A DNA stretch of 64,000 nucleotides from JACKFB01 sp041389525 (GTDB lineage Bacteria; Myxococcota_A; UBA9042; PHBI01; JACKFB01), in assembly GCA_041389525.1 (NCBI GenBank), contig JAWKRR010000035.1:12809-76808 (forward strand), written 5' to 3'. Below the pieces are notes generated by a model. It was not told the origin of the DNA. It did no database searches and saw nothing but the letters and a program-made list of their open reading frames with translations. A program made the position numbers and the translations under genes. Shown here in pieces: positions 1 through 10,300 of this stretch (positions are counted from its first letter, which is position 1; every line of letters begins with the position of its first letter).

Positions 1-3000
1 GTCGCGTGGGGCTGCCGGGAGCACAACCAGACGACGATCCCCGCGGGCCTGAAGAAGACGACGTCGATCGCGGCCGGCGACGGCTCGAGCTGGGAGGTCC
101 ACACCGACGGGACCGTCAGCGTGCAGACCACGGGGTTCATGGCGGGCAACCCGTCGAGCGTCATCCCGGACCCCGCGCTGGTCGCGGCCCTCACCGATGT
201 CGCCGAGGTCGCGCCGGGCACGGGCTGGGCGATCGTCCGCAAGACCGGCGGCGCGCTGCAGGCCGTGGGCGCGGTCCCCGGCACCGTCCCCGCAGGCGCC
301 GGGTTCGTCTCTGTGGTCGCCGCGCCCAAATACGCGCTGGCGCTGTCCGCCGACGGGAAGGTCCACGCCATCGGCTTTGCACCGGACGGCGCGCCGGTCA
401 GCGGTGTGGCAGCGGTCTCGGCCGGCCCGACCCACGCCCTCGCAGCGGCCCTCTGCGTGGCGCGGGACAGCGACGGCGACGGCGGCGTGGGACCGGACGA
501 GACCTGCGTCGTCGGCGCGCCCTCCGAGGCGCCCATCCCCGCAAATACCGTGCTGGCGACTGTGCATTTCGAGTGCAAGACCGCGACGTGCGGCGGCGGC
601 GACCCCTTCGCGTTCCGTCGCGAGACCAGACTCCGCGACTACTGGGTCAAGTCGCTCACCGACCCGACCGCGCCGCCCCAGCAGTTCGAGTCCCAGGGGC
701 TCTTCGAGTGGGTCGAGGCGGCCGAGTTCGGGCCCAAGGGCGACCGCCTGCTCATGTCGACCATCAGCAACGCGCGGCCAGTGCTGCTCCGCTCCCACGA
801 CCTGGACGACGCGCAGGGCTCCGAGAGCTTGCTGGACAGCCCCACGCGCACGTCCGGCCTGAGCTGGACGCGAAACGAGAGCTACTACGCGTGCAACTGG
901 GTGGGCGGCCACCTGCACTTTCACAGCAAGCTGTATCGCCAGCCCGAGATCTACCGCGGCCACCGCGGCGGCCTCGACGACCTGCGGATTTACTCGGGCA
1001 AGCGCAGCGTGGCGTCGATTCGCTCGGAGTTCGAGCGCGGCCACGTGGGGCTCGTGGCGGCGAAGATGGACGGCCAGGTGGACAGTCAGGATGGCACCTG
1101 CGGCGGCCACGTGGACTGCCCGGACTTTCATCTCTGCATCGGCGCGCAGTGCAAGCTGGCCGCCTGCGACCCGAAGAACCCGGCGAGCTGTCAGCAGTAC
1201 GGCGGGCGCTGCACGCTGCGGCCGGTGTCGGCGGGGCAGGCGGAGTCGGGCGCGGACGGCGCGGACTACTCGTGGGTGTGCGCGGCGGACTGCCAGGCGG
1301 ACAGCAACTGCTACTCCCAGGAGTGTTTGAACGGCCCGTGCACCCTGTGCGACGACGAGACCAAGACCTGCGTGGAGTGCCAGAACGTCACGACCACCCT
1401 GGGCGGGCTGACCTACTCGACCGTCGAGGGCTGCCCGGACCAGCTGCGTTGGCGCTGCGACGCCGGCGCCTGCGTGTCCGACTGCTTCGTGAGCCAGGAC
1501 GGCGAGAGCGTCTACGTGTGCGACCCGACGCTCGAGTACTGCGATGGCGGCGAGTGCGTGCTGCACGACTGGGGCTGGGAGGACTTCGCGCCGGCGACCT
1601 TCTCGGGGCTGGGCGAGATGCGGCAGCGGCTGCCCCAGATGCCGAGCTTCGGCTGGTACGGCTACTCGCAGGTCGTCTCGCAGGCGGTGCCGATCACGGT
1701 CAAGGCCTACGGAATCGGCGACTACGGCTCGTCTCCCGAGATCGTCGTCGAGGCGCGCGGCGGCCCCTTCTTCGGCGCCGAGTGGCACGAGATCGGGCGG
1801 GCGAAGGTGCACGCGACGCGCGAGGACAACGCGCGGGAGCACCGCTTCCTGTCGCGGGCGGTGTTCGACGACCTGCGCGTGCGACTGATCACCTCCCCCT
1901 ACGACAACCCGACGGGGGCCTCGAGCGGGCTCGGCGCGGACGACAAGGACTTCTGCCTGTCGGACGCGAAGGAGACCTGCAAGGTGGCCCCGCCGCTGTT
2001 CAAGGCGAGCTGCTTGGCCGTCAAGACCGCCGCTTGCTATCGCCGCCCGGCGGGCAGCTTGGCGCAGCTCGGGTACGTCATCGAGCTGCCGGAGGCGGCG
2101 GCGACCGCGGCGTGCAAGGCGCAGGGTTTTGCTGGCTGCCAGCCCGCGAACTCCCTGGGCGCCCAGTATCTGCAGGGCGGGCGGCCCGCGGTCATCATCA
2201 CGGCCATCCAGGTCGACGGCGCCGGGGTGCTGAACAAGGCCGACAACACCATCTGCGGCTACGGCGGCTACGGCGCGGACGCGACGAACCCGCTGGACGC
2301 GACAGGCGCCCCGAAGAAGCTCTTCTTCGGCGACGTGACCCAGGAGGGCTCGGTCGAGAAGGACGTGTACTGCGCGGCCAATCCCGCGGCGTGCACGGCG
2401 CCGCCTGCGGGAGGCGAGCTGGTCGCGTTCCCCGCGAGCGCCCAGGGCTTCGGCCTGCTGAACTGCAGCTACTTCGACCCCGCGACCTCCGCCTTCGCGC
2501 GGGTGCAGGTCACCGGCCTCGGCCTGAGCTTCGCCGCGAAGCCGTGGCCGCTCACCTCGGGCTCGGTCGTCCAGGACTCAGGCGACGTCTGCCTGATCGA
2601 GGACGCCTTCGGGCTGACCGAGCCCTGCTACGCGTGGCTGGGCCAGGACCTGACGGTCGACCCGCAGAACCATCCGGTCGACACGCTGTCGTCGCTTCAG
2701 TTCTCGTTGTTTCGCAGCTTTGGCTACGACGGGCAGGCGTCGGACCCGCTGCCGGAGCCGTCGCTGCTGCTCTACGTGGGCGGCTTCAGCGCGGCGGACG
2801 CGGGCCTGGCGGTGCGGCTCAGCGCGGAGGGCAAGTCCACGGACTACGTGGTCACCGCCGCGAACACGACGCTGCTGGCCAAGCTGCAGCAGGGCAAACG
2901 CTTCACCGTGACCATCGCCTCGCAGCCGGCGGCGTCCGGGGGTGGGCGGACCTGCGAGGTCGTCCAGGCGGGCCCGCAGACCATGGGCTCGGTGGCGACC

Positions 3001-4584
3001 ACCATCAGCGTGGTGTGCGGCACGCCCAGCGCCGTGCAGGTGGCCTGGCAGGGTGTCGGGACCGGCAAGACCGCCAAGCTGCGCGTCCGCGCGACCACGG
3101 CGGCCGGCGCGCTGCTCAAGGACGCGGTGTTCATCCTGGAGGGCGCCGGTCCGAGGCTCGAGTCCTTCCCCGGTGGTCTCGGCGCCAGCTTCACGGCGGC
3201 CGTCGAGCGCGCGCCCGACGGCTCGGTCTGCACGGTCACGCCAGCGAGCGGCACCCTGACCAGCGGGACGACCCAGGTGAACGTGAGTTGCCAGGCCGTG
3301 CCCTTCAACGCGCTGTCTGTGGCCTTTCAGAACGCCGGAGGGGACCTCACCCTCGGCTTGAGCCCCGGCGGCCAGACCATGAAGGTGCACGCGGAGGCGG
3401 CGAAGAAGGGGCTCGTCGTCTGCAACGCGGGCTCCACCGGCGCCGGTTGCCAGACGCACCTCCCCGACGGCACGTCCCTGGCCTTCCCCGTCGCCCTCGC
3501 CGAGGGGGCGCCCTACCTCGTGGTCATCGACGCGCTGCCGCTGAAGCCGCTGCAGAGCTGCGAGATCGTGAACGGGGCCGGCGTCATGGGGGCCAGCGGG
3601 CCCGCCGCGCCCATCATGGTGACCTGCACGGACGCGCCGCTCAGCGCGGTGCGCGGGCAGATCACGGGCCTCAAGGGCCCCGAGCTCGCGTTGACGCTGC
3701 AGGCGGGCGTGTACGGCTCGGAGACCCTCGTGGCCAAGGCGACGGCGGGCGCGCTGGACCAGCCCATCCCCTACGCGTTCACGCTGAAGCTGCCCCCAGG
3801 CGTGCCGTACTCGATCTCGGTCGACGCCCAGCCGACGTCGCCAAAGCAGCTCTGCGCGCTGCTGGCCCCGGTGGACACGATGCCGCCGGCCACCTCGGCC
3901 GAGCTCGACGCGGTCAAGGACGTCATCTGCGTCGAGGAGACCGAGCTGGGCCCGACCTACTTGGTGCGCGCGACGATCTCCGGGCTCAAGGGCAAGGGCC
4001 TCCAGCTCAAGCTGAGCGGCGCCGAGACCGCCTCCATCGCGACGTGCAGCCCGGTCCCGGCGGGCGGGTGCAGCGTCACGCACACGTTCTCGCAGCCGGT
4101 GAAGGACTTCGGCGCCTACGAGGTCACCGTGGATCGCCAGCCCTCGAGTCCGCCGCAGCTCTGCACGGTGACCGGCGGCAAGGGTGAGATCGACGGCAAG
4201 GACGCGGCGGTGACCGTCACCTGCGTCGACGGCAAGCCCGTGACCGTGCACCTCGACAACCCCAGCGCGGACGACGTGAAGATGCACGTGCAGGCGCATC
4301 TGCTGAACTCGGGCGGCGCCAAGGTGGCCGAGCAGCCGGCGGGCGCGAAGCTCGACGTGACGGGCAGCGTGACCTTCGAGCTCGTGGCGCCGGGGGCCAC
4401 CACCGCCGCCGCCGTCCCGGCCGGGAGCTACACGCTGCGGATTTGGCTCAACGCGAACATGAACTTCACCAGCGGCCTGCCGAACTTCACCGACGACGCC
4501 CCGACGAAAGACGTGGCCGTCACGGTGACGAACACCGGCGGCGCCCAGGAAATCACCGTCAGCTACCCGAAGGCGAAGCAATGA
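1..4584 (+). CDS. Giant secreted RCC1/LamG/Ig-like surface protein, 5' end outside window
   Basis: The frame is open from base 1, so the true start lies upstream; 1527 residues are visible. The first ~100 residues look like RCC1-type beta-propeller repeats (VAWGCREHNQTTIPAGL, then AAGDGSSWEVHTDGTV). Around residue 350 a stretch with GGLDDLRIYSGKRS resembles the end of a LamG/concanavalin-like domain. A Cys-rich middle follows. The C-terminal third holds about five related Ig-like units, each ending in a Cys-x-V...T-V-x-C pattern (for example CTVTPASGTLTSGTTQVNVSC is one unit's end at about 3232-3291). The product is probably an extracellular adhesin or surface protein; substrate unknown. It ends at TGA 4582-4584 and is followed in the same direction by four genes with overlapping junctions, suggesting one operon. 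A 1393-codon Arg-rich frame over 6-4187 is a GC-driven shadow. Confidence 0.8.
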   Translation, partial: VAWGCREHNQTTIPAGLKKTTSIAAGDGSSWEVHTDGTVSVQTTGFMAGNPSSVIPDPALVAALTDVAEVAPGTGWAIVRKTGGALQAVGAVPGTVPAGAGFVSVVAAPKYALALSADGKVHAIGFAPDGAPVSGVAAVSAGPTHALAAALCVARDSDGDGGVGPDETCVVGAPSEAPIPANTVLATVHFECKTATCGGGDPFAFRRETRLRDYWVKSLTDPTAPPQQFESQGLFEWVEAAEFGPKGDRLLMSTISNARPVLLRSHDLDDAQGSESLLDSPTRTSGLSWTRNESYYACNWVGGHLHFHSKLYRQPEIYRGHRGGLDDLRIYSGKRSVASIRSEFERGHVGLVAAKMDGQVDSQDGTCGGHVDCPDFHLCIGAQCKLAACDPKNPASCQQYGGRCTLRPVSAGQAESGADGADYSWVCAADCQADSNCYSQECLNGPCTLCDDETKTCVECQNVTTTLGGLTYSTVEGCPDQLRWRCDAGACVSDCFVSQDGESVYVCDPTLEYCDGGECVLHDWGWEDFAPATFSGLGEMRQRLPQMPSFGWYGYSQVVSQAVPITVKAYGIGDYGSSPEIVVEARGGPFFGAEWHEIGRAKVHATREDNAREHRFLSRAVFDDLRVRLITSPYDNPTGASSGLGADDKDFCLSDAKETCKVAPPLFKASCLAVKTAACYRRPAGSLAQLGYVIELPEAAATAACKAQGFAGCQPANSLGAQYLQGGRPAVIITAIQVDGAGVLNKADNTICGYGGYGADATNPLDATGAPKKLFFGDVTQEGSVEKDVYCAANPAACTAPPAGGELVAFPASAQGFGLLNCSYFDPATSAFARVQVTGLGLSFAAKPWPLTSGSVVQDSGDVCLIEDAFGLTEPCYAWLGQDLTVDPQNHPVDTLSSLQFSLFRSFGYDGQASDPLPEPSLLLYVGGFSAADAGLAVRLSAEGKSTDYVVTAANTTLLAKLQQGKRFTVTIASQPAASGGGRTCEVVQAGPQTMGSVATTISVVCGTPSAVQVAWQGVGTGKTAKLRVRATTAAGALLKDAVFILEGAGPRLESFPGGLGASFTAAVERAPDGSVCTVTPASGTLTSGTTQVNVSCQAVPFNALSVAFQNAGGDLTLGLSPGGQTMKVHAEAAKKGLVVCNAGSTGAGCQTHLPDGTSLAFPVALAEGAPYLVVIDALPLKPLQSCEIVNGAGVMGASGPAAPIMVTCTDAPLSAVRGQITGLKGPELALTLQAGVYGSETLVAKATAGALDQPIPYAFTLKLPPGVPYSISVDAQPTSPKQLCALLAPVDTMPPATSAELDAVKDVICVEETELGPTYLVRATISGLKGKGLQLKLSGAETASIATCSPVPAGGCSVTHTFSQPVKDFGAYEVTVDRQPSSPPQLCTVTGGKGEIDGKDAAVTVTCVDGKPVTVHLDNPSADDVKMHVQAHLLNSGGAKVAEQPAGAKLDVTGSVTFELVAPGATTAAAVPAGSYTLRIWLNANMNFTSGLPNFTDDAPTKDVAVTVTNTGGAQEITVSYPKAKQ

Positions 4585-4655
4585 CCTCACGCCGCACTCA
4601 CCACACGCCGCAGCGCCCCCATCACGCCACTCTTGCACTCGACGGAGCCCACCCG

Positions 4656-6869
4656 ATGAACCCGAACCTCTTGCGGTGGTGCGTTGTCCCCGCCCTCGTC
4701 TTCCTCGCGCTGCCGGCGTGGTCCGCGGAGATCCCGTGCGACCCGGCCGACAAGGTCCCCTGCGTCATCCAGGTCGACGACGTCCAGGTGGCGCGCGTGC
4801 CGGGCGTGTTCAAGTTCCAGGCGCGCGTCTCCCAGGCCAAGCTGCCCGTCGGCAAGGGTGAGTTCGCCACGGTGTTCGCGAAGATCACCAGCGGCGGCGA
4901 GGTGCTCTGCGAGGAGAAGTTCTCCAACGTCATCATCGAAGACAGCGTGCTGAACCTCACCATCGGCCAGAACATCAGCTGCGCGCTGCAAGAGGTCATC
5001 GCCGAAAACGACAACCTGAGCTTCGAGATCTGCCTCGGCTCGAGCTCGAGCTGCCTCAAGGAGGTCGCGCTCAGCTCGACGCCCTACGCGGTCAAGTCGA
5101 GCTTCGCCGTGATGGCTCAGCGCGCGCACAAGGCCAGCATCGCGGCCACGGCGTACTACTCGCAGCGCCTGACCGCCGACCGCGACCTGCATCTGCGAAA
5201 GAAGCTGGGCACGGGCTACTTCGACTTCTACACGCCGGCCACGGGCGCAAACCCGCTCGACGCCACCAACGCCGCGGCGGACGACGGCTGGGTTCAGTGG
5301 ACGCCCATCCGCGACACGACGGCGAAGAAGCTGCACGTCGCGGGCAAGGTGCACCTCAGCGACAAGGTCGAGTTCCTCGACGAGCTGATCTTCCACGCGA
5401 CGACCACGCGGGCGCTCGGCGGCCTCAACGTGACGGGCGCGACGACCCTGGAGGGCGCGGCGCTCGCCAAGAGCACGCTGTTCGTGGAGGGCTGGACCTT
5501 CCTCAACAGCGGGCACGCCGACGCGACGCTGGTGGTGAAGCCGGGCGTCGGCGGCGCCAAGATCGAGGGGGCCAAGGCGATACAGCTCAGCGCGCCGTCG
5601 GCGATCTCGGTCGACAACACCACGGCGAACGCGGCGGACCTCCTGGTCGGCGGCATCAACAGCCCGGCGGGCGCGGACCCGGCGTCGAGCGGGGCCCTCT
5701 GGCTACAGCGGGGGGCGCCGGGCTGGGTGCAGGTGGATAGCCCGCTGCAGGCGCGGCAGAACGTGACCGTCGACGGCACGACGCGGTTCAACGGCAACGT
5801 GACCTTCGGGCCGGGCGCCACCATCACGCTGCCGAGCGGTCCGGGGACCACCACCACCGCGAGCGACCCGGACGCGGTCCATTTCGGCACGAACTCCAGC
5901 ACCACCAAGGTCACGCTGGCCGGCGACCTGGACGTCCGAAACCTCACGCTGGCGGGCGACGCCACGTTCCCGGCGGGCAAGACGACGACCTTCAACAGCA
6001 CGGTGAGGTTTCTCGGCCCGGTGCAGTGGTCGCCGACTCCGCAGTTCGTGCTGCCCACCGACACCCGAGATCTGACGTTCTCGGGCACGTTGACCCTCGG
6101 GGGGGCGCTGACCGGCGGGGAGGGGGCGGCGCTTAGGGGGGCGAAGGGGTACTTGCAGTCCTTCGGCTTCGAGACCTTCGGCGGACTGAAGATCGACGGC
6201 AACAGCGTCACGTCGACGGGGCTGCTCAAGCTGAACCCGACGAACGGGCAGACTGTGCAGGTCGGAGCGGGTGGGCTGGAGTTGCTTGGCTACACAACTT
6301 TCAGGAAGCACGGGGTCTTCCGGGTGCCAGCCAAGACTGATACCGGCATGTACGTACAGGTCGAGCCCGACGGCGAGTTCACGGCCTTCACGCCCCAAGG
6401 GATCTCGAAATCTGCGGGAGACGGTGTTCTGAGACTTGCGGGGGCGACCGCCGTACGGGTCACTGGGGAACTTCAGATAGAGGGGCGCACGCGGATGACG
6501 TCGTGCCCGGCCGGATTCACGGCGCGGGTGGCGACCGGGTGGGGCGTCTCTTGGGTGATCTGCGAGCGCCTTTGCCCCGCCAACACTCCGAGCTGCAACG
6601 CCAACTACCCTCGGGCTGCGACCATCTGCAATCGGGATGGCGCCCACCTTTGCGATATGGGGGATTGGTACGCTCTGAAGAACTTTGCAAACTATGCGCT
6701 GCCGGGCCCGACGGGCGCCGTAAACGCCACGTCGATTTGGATCGGCGATAAGGTGGGGGACGACACCGCCATCTGCTCGAACAATGTTGGCCAGGATACC
6801 AACTTCGACGGCACCTGCACTCAGACGGATGTCCGCGGTTACTCCTGCTGCATCACGGCCGTGCAGTGA
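4656..6869 (+). CDS. Secreted fibre-like protein with Cys-rich C-terminal domain
   Basis: 737 residues. I chose ATG 4656 because it has a GGAG eight bases upstream and begins a good signal peptide (MNPNLLRWCVVPALVFLALP, cleavage after AWSA). An in-frame ATG at 4581 overlaps the previous stop but would add 25 residues ahead of the signal. The N-terminal ~150 residues include a CLKEVALSSTPYAVKSS segment similar in style to domains found ahead of tail-fibre-like repeats. The middle ~400 residues are beta-rich, Thr/Gly/Asn-rich and repetitive, like a fibre or beta-helix. The last ~120 residues hold about ten cysteines and end in GYSCCITAVQ, perhaps a lectin-like head. Role inferred: cell-surface fibre. 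The function is not recognised. Confidence 0.75.
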   Translation: MNPNLLRWCVVPALVFLALPAWSAEIPCDPADKVPCVIQVDDVQVARVPGVFKFQARVSQAKLPVGKGEFATVFAKITSGGEVLCEEKFSNVIIEDSVLNLTIGQNISCALQEVIAENDNLSFEICLGSSSSCLKEVALSSTPYAVKSSFAVMAQRAHKASIAATAYYSQRLTADRDLHLRKKLGTGYFDFYTPATGANPLDATNAAADDGWVQWTPIRDTTAKKLHVAGKVHLSDKVEFLDELIFHATTTRALGGLNVTGATTLEGAALAKSTLFVEGWTFLNSGHADATLVVKPGVGGAKIEGAKAIQLSAPSAISVDNTTANAADLLVGGINSPAGADPASSGALWLQRGAPGWVQVDSPLQARQNVTVDGTTRFNGNVTFGPGATITLPSGPGTTTTASDPDAVHFGTNSSTTKVTLAGDLDVRNLTLAGDATFPAGKTTTFNSTVRFLGPVQWSPTPQFVLPTDTRDLTFSGTLTLGGALTGGEGAALRGAKGYLQSFGFETFGGLKIDGNSVTSTGLLKLNPTNGQTVQVGAGGLELLGYTTFRKHGVFRVPAKTDTGMYVQVEPDGEFTAFTPQGISKSAGDGVLRLAGATAVRVTGELQIEGRTRMTSCPAGFTARVATGWGVSWVICERLCPANTPSCNANYPRAATICNRDGAHLCDMGDWYALKNFANYALPGPTGAVNATSIWIGDKVGDDTAICSNNVGQDTNFDGTCTQTDVRGYSCCITAVQ

Positions 6870-7381
6870 TGCTCCGGGCCCTGCTCATCCCGCTGGTCTC
6901 GCTCGCCGTGGTGGCCTGTGCGGAGGCCTCCGTGGCCCCGGTGGACGGCCACGCGAACGAGTCCCCGACCGCCGTCGATCGGCCAACCCTGTCGCTCGCG
7001 TGGTCCGGCACCGCGAGCGCGCCGACCCGCGTCGAGGTCCACTACGCCCGCCCCGACGCGGCCGAGGCGCCGCGGATGGTGGAGGTGCGGCTGAAGCTCT
7101 CTGGCGGCGCGACCCTCGCGACCGCCATGGCCGGCCCGGCGCTGACCGCGGCGGGAAAAGAGCTGGTCACCCAGGTGGAGGCCGACGGCACCGTGCGGCT
7201 CGTGGGCTTCGCGACTGGCAATCTCGCGCGCATCGGCCCGGGGGTCATCGCCGAGGTCGACCTGACCCGCGGCGCCGGCCCGGTCGAGGTCGCGCTGGTG
7301 GACGGTACGCCCGCCTTCGCACCCGCCGCCGCCAATAACGGGCTTCGGCTGGGACCGCCGCTCCGCGAGGAGGCGCCGTGA
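6869..7381 (+). CDS. Small putative lipoprotein, function unknown
   Basis: 170 residues starting at ATG 6869, which overlaps the stop of the preceding gene (TGATG). The start MLRALLIPLVSLAVVACAEA is a lipoprotein signal with lipobox VVAC. The mature part is a single beta-rich domain reminiscent of cohesin-like folds (repeated V-x-V strands, LVGFATGNLARIGPG). The following gene carries a dockerin-like segment, so a cohesin-dockerin type contact is possible; that is inference from pattern only. The overlap with both neighbours argues for translational coupling in the operon. Confidence 0.7.
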   Translation: MLRALLIPLVSLAVVACAEASVAPVDGHANESPTAVDRPTLSLAWSGTASAPTRVEVHYARPDAAEAPRMVEVRLKLSGGATLATAMAGPALTAAGKELVTQVEADGTVRLVGFATGNLARIGPGVIAEVDLTRGAGPVEVALVDGTPAFAPAAANNGLRLGPPLREEAP

Positions 7382-10300
7382 CGCGGACCACCCCCATCGC
7401 GGCCGCCCTCCTGCTGCTCTTCGCGGCGCCCGCGTCGTTGGCGGCAGACACGCCCATCTCCGCGCCCGCCAACGAGTGCAACGTCGAGGGGCAGGGCACC
7501 GCGTGCGAGAGCGACGCCAAGTGCGCCGACCTCACGTTCGCGTCCTTTGAGTGCATGAAGACCGAGACCGCGGCGGTCGGTAAGACCTGCCAAATACCCT
7601 GCTACCGCCTGGTCGGATCGACGGTTCAGCGCGAGCCCTCGGCCTGCGCTTCTGGCGAGACCTGCGTCGAGGGCGCCTCGTCCGCTCCGGGCTCCGCGGA
7701 CCGCGCTTGGTACTGCAAGCCCGGGCGCTTTCAGGCCGACCTGAACCTGCTGGACCAGTGCGTGCTGTACCACCTGCAGGGTCGCCAGCCGGGCTTCTCG
7801 AACGACCAGTGCTCGCTCGCCGCCAACATGAGCCGGATGCTCGACCAGAACGGCGACCAGATCTTCGACATCTATGACCTGGACCTGTGCGTCTTGGCTT
7901 TTTTGGAGCGCCCGCTCGCGTGTCCTCCGGCGGGCGAGACCAACCCGAAGGATCCCAAGAACGTCACCGGCTGCGACGACACGCTGGTCTGGTGCCAGAC
8001 GGACGCGCAGTGCGGCGACGGCCTCTTCTGCGACACACAGACCAACGCCTGCGTGCGCGAGTGCGGGCTCATCGCCTCACGCTCGGCGGACGTGGCCTCG
8101 GCCATCGAGCGCCCCTGCACAGGCCAGCTCCAGACCTGCGACGCCAAGGGCAAGTGCATCAAGCTGGACGTGGACCAGCTCGCCCAGCTGACCTGCGAGA
8201 TCGACGCCGACTGCGTCTCCGGAGCGTACTGCTTCTTGGGCCAGTGCGCGCCGCGCTGCTACGGCGCCACCGACTGCCCCGACGTGAGCTGGTACTGCGC
8301 GGCCGACAACAAGTGCCGCGCGCTGCCCCCGCCGGCCTCTGAAGACGGCTTCGTCTTCGACCCGCAGAACTACGTCATCCGCTTCGTCCGCGAGGGCTCA
8401 GCGTCGACGCGGTCGAGACGCGCGACAGCAGCGGGCTGGTCATCCTGGACCTGCTCACGAAGCGCCAGGTCGTGAACAACGCCGCGGTGGCGTTTGGCTA
8501 CCGCGTGCTGCCGGTCGAGTACGGCCGAAAGCAGGACACCAAGTGCTCCAAGCCGGTCGTGAACTGCGCGGAGTCGCCGCTGGATGGCGAGACGCGGGCG
8601 GAGTGTGAGGACCGGCAGGCGGACTGCCGCATCGACACCGCCGAGCAGTGGCTGGTGACCCTGGCGCCTTTCGGGACCATCAGCGCCGCCTCGGCCTCCG
8701 GGTTCGCGGTCGAGGTCGACCCGGTGCGCGCCGAGGCGCTGTCCCCAGGCGTGTACCCGGCCACGGTGCAGGTCGCGTTCGACAACGGCGACACCGACTC
8801 CATCCGCGTCGAGCTCACCAAGGCCTCCCCATCGGGCAGCTACCTTGGGACCCTGACCATCGCGGGCGTGCCGGCGGCGCAGGGCCAGGCCGTGTCCCTG
8901 ACGGGGCAGCGGCCGATCCGCTTCGACATGCGCATGGCGGTGACGAAGGAGGTCCAGCAGTGGAACGCGCTGATGTCGGCCAATAACGTCATCAACGGCT
9001 CGGGGCAGGACCAGTCGGCCGGCAGCTTCAAGGATCTCAACCAGGGGCAGGTCGTGACGGCGCTGCTCAACGCGGACACGGCGCTGCCCTTCTCCTGGAC
9101 CGGTTCGGGCGCCAATGAGGTGCCCTTCACCGGGATCTACGAGCCGGGCTCGGGGCGGATGCGGCTGCTCGGCGTCATCGAGATCGCGGCGAACTTCTGC
9201 GTGGATGAGGACGGCGACACCTGTCCCGCCGCGGCGCCCGCGACCTGCGACCCCAACGCGCCGCTTCAGGTGCGCAACCCGTTTGGGCGGCGGATCCGCC
9301 GGCAGATCGAGTTCTTCGGGCGTTTCGACGAGGCGGCGGCGCGCTTCTCGGGCACCTACATCGAGACCGTGCGCGGGCTGCTGCCCAACACGCCCATCAC
9401 GCTGGAGGGCGACTTCTCCATGCAGCAGCTCGTCGCCGACGGGTCGCCGCTGAAGGTGCAGGTGCCGCTGGTGCCGGCGACGCTCATGGCCTACCCCGAG
9501 AACGAGCTGCAGACCTTCACCGACGCCGAGGGGAATCTCGACGCGGCCGCGCTGGCGGGGGTCGCGACGGCCTGTGCAGGCGCGAACTACGCCCACGAGA
9601 AGGCGTCGTTCGCGGACAAGGCGGCGTTCGACACCTACATCAAGGCGGCCCGGCGGGCGTCGGCTCCGGGGAGCGGCACGGACGGCACCAACGTCCTCGG
9701 CAAGACGGTGGTCTTCCCCGCCGCCGTCGCGTTCCGCAGCCACATCGAGGCCGCGCTCAAGGCGCTTGCCAACAGCGACGGCGTCAGCGCGCAGGACCAA
9801 GCGGACTACCTGAGCATCTACGACTACGTCTCCGATTGGATCGAGCCGTGCACCTCGGCGGACCAGTCGCCGTCGCCCTTCTGCCTGAACGAGGATCAGG
9901 CGCGCTGCGGGTTGGCGTTGCACCGCAAGGCGCTGCTCTCGGGCTGGGTCTCGCTGGAGAATCTGAAGTCCGGCGGGATCGCCCAGGACGGCGAGCTGCC
10001 GATCTTCTGCGCCGACGACATCCCGCTGCAGGGCTGCCCCGCGGCCGCGTTCACCGGCGAGTTCAGCGACCACCGGGGCCTCTTCACCCTGCAGGAGCAC
10101 AACCGCTTCTGGAGCTTGCTGGCCCAGGCGTGGAAGTTCGACGGCGACCGCGCGCGCACCGACGCCTTCCTGACCCTCTTCCGCAACGAGGTGAACCCGT
10201 TCGTGGCCGGGACCGCGCGCTCGTACAAGGCCGAGCAGCTTCGCCTCGGGGTGTGCCGCTACGACCAGGCGGTGGACCTCATGGCCAGCACGGCGTCGGC

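Noticed and set aside
6..4187. 1393-codon Arg-rich open frame on the + strand
   Set aside because: It overlaps the RCC1/LamG giant in another frame, lacks any domain or signal, and its Arg/Gly/Pro text is typical of shifted high-GC coding sequence.
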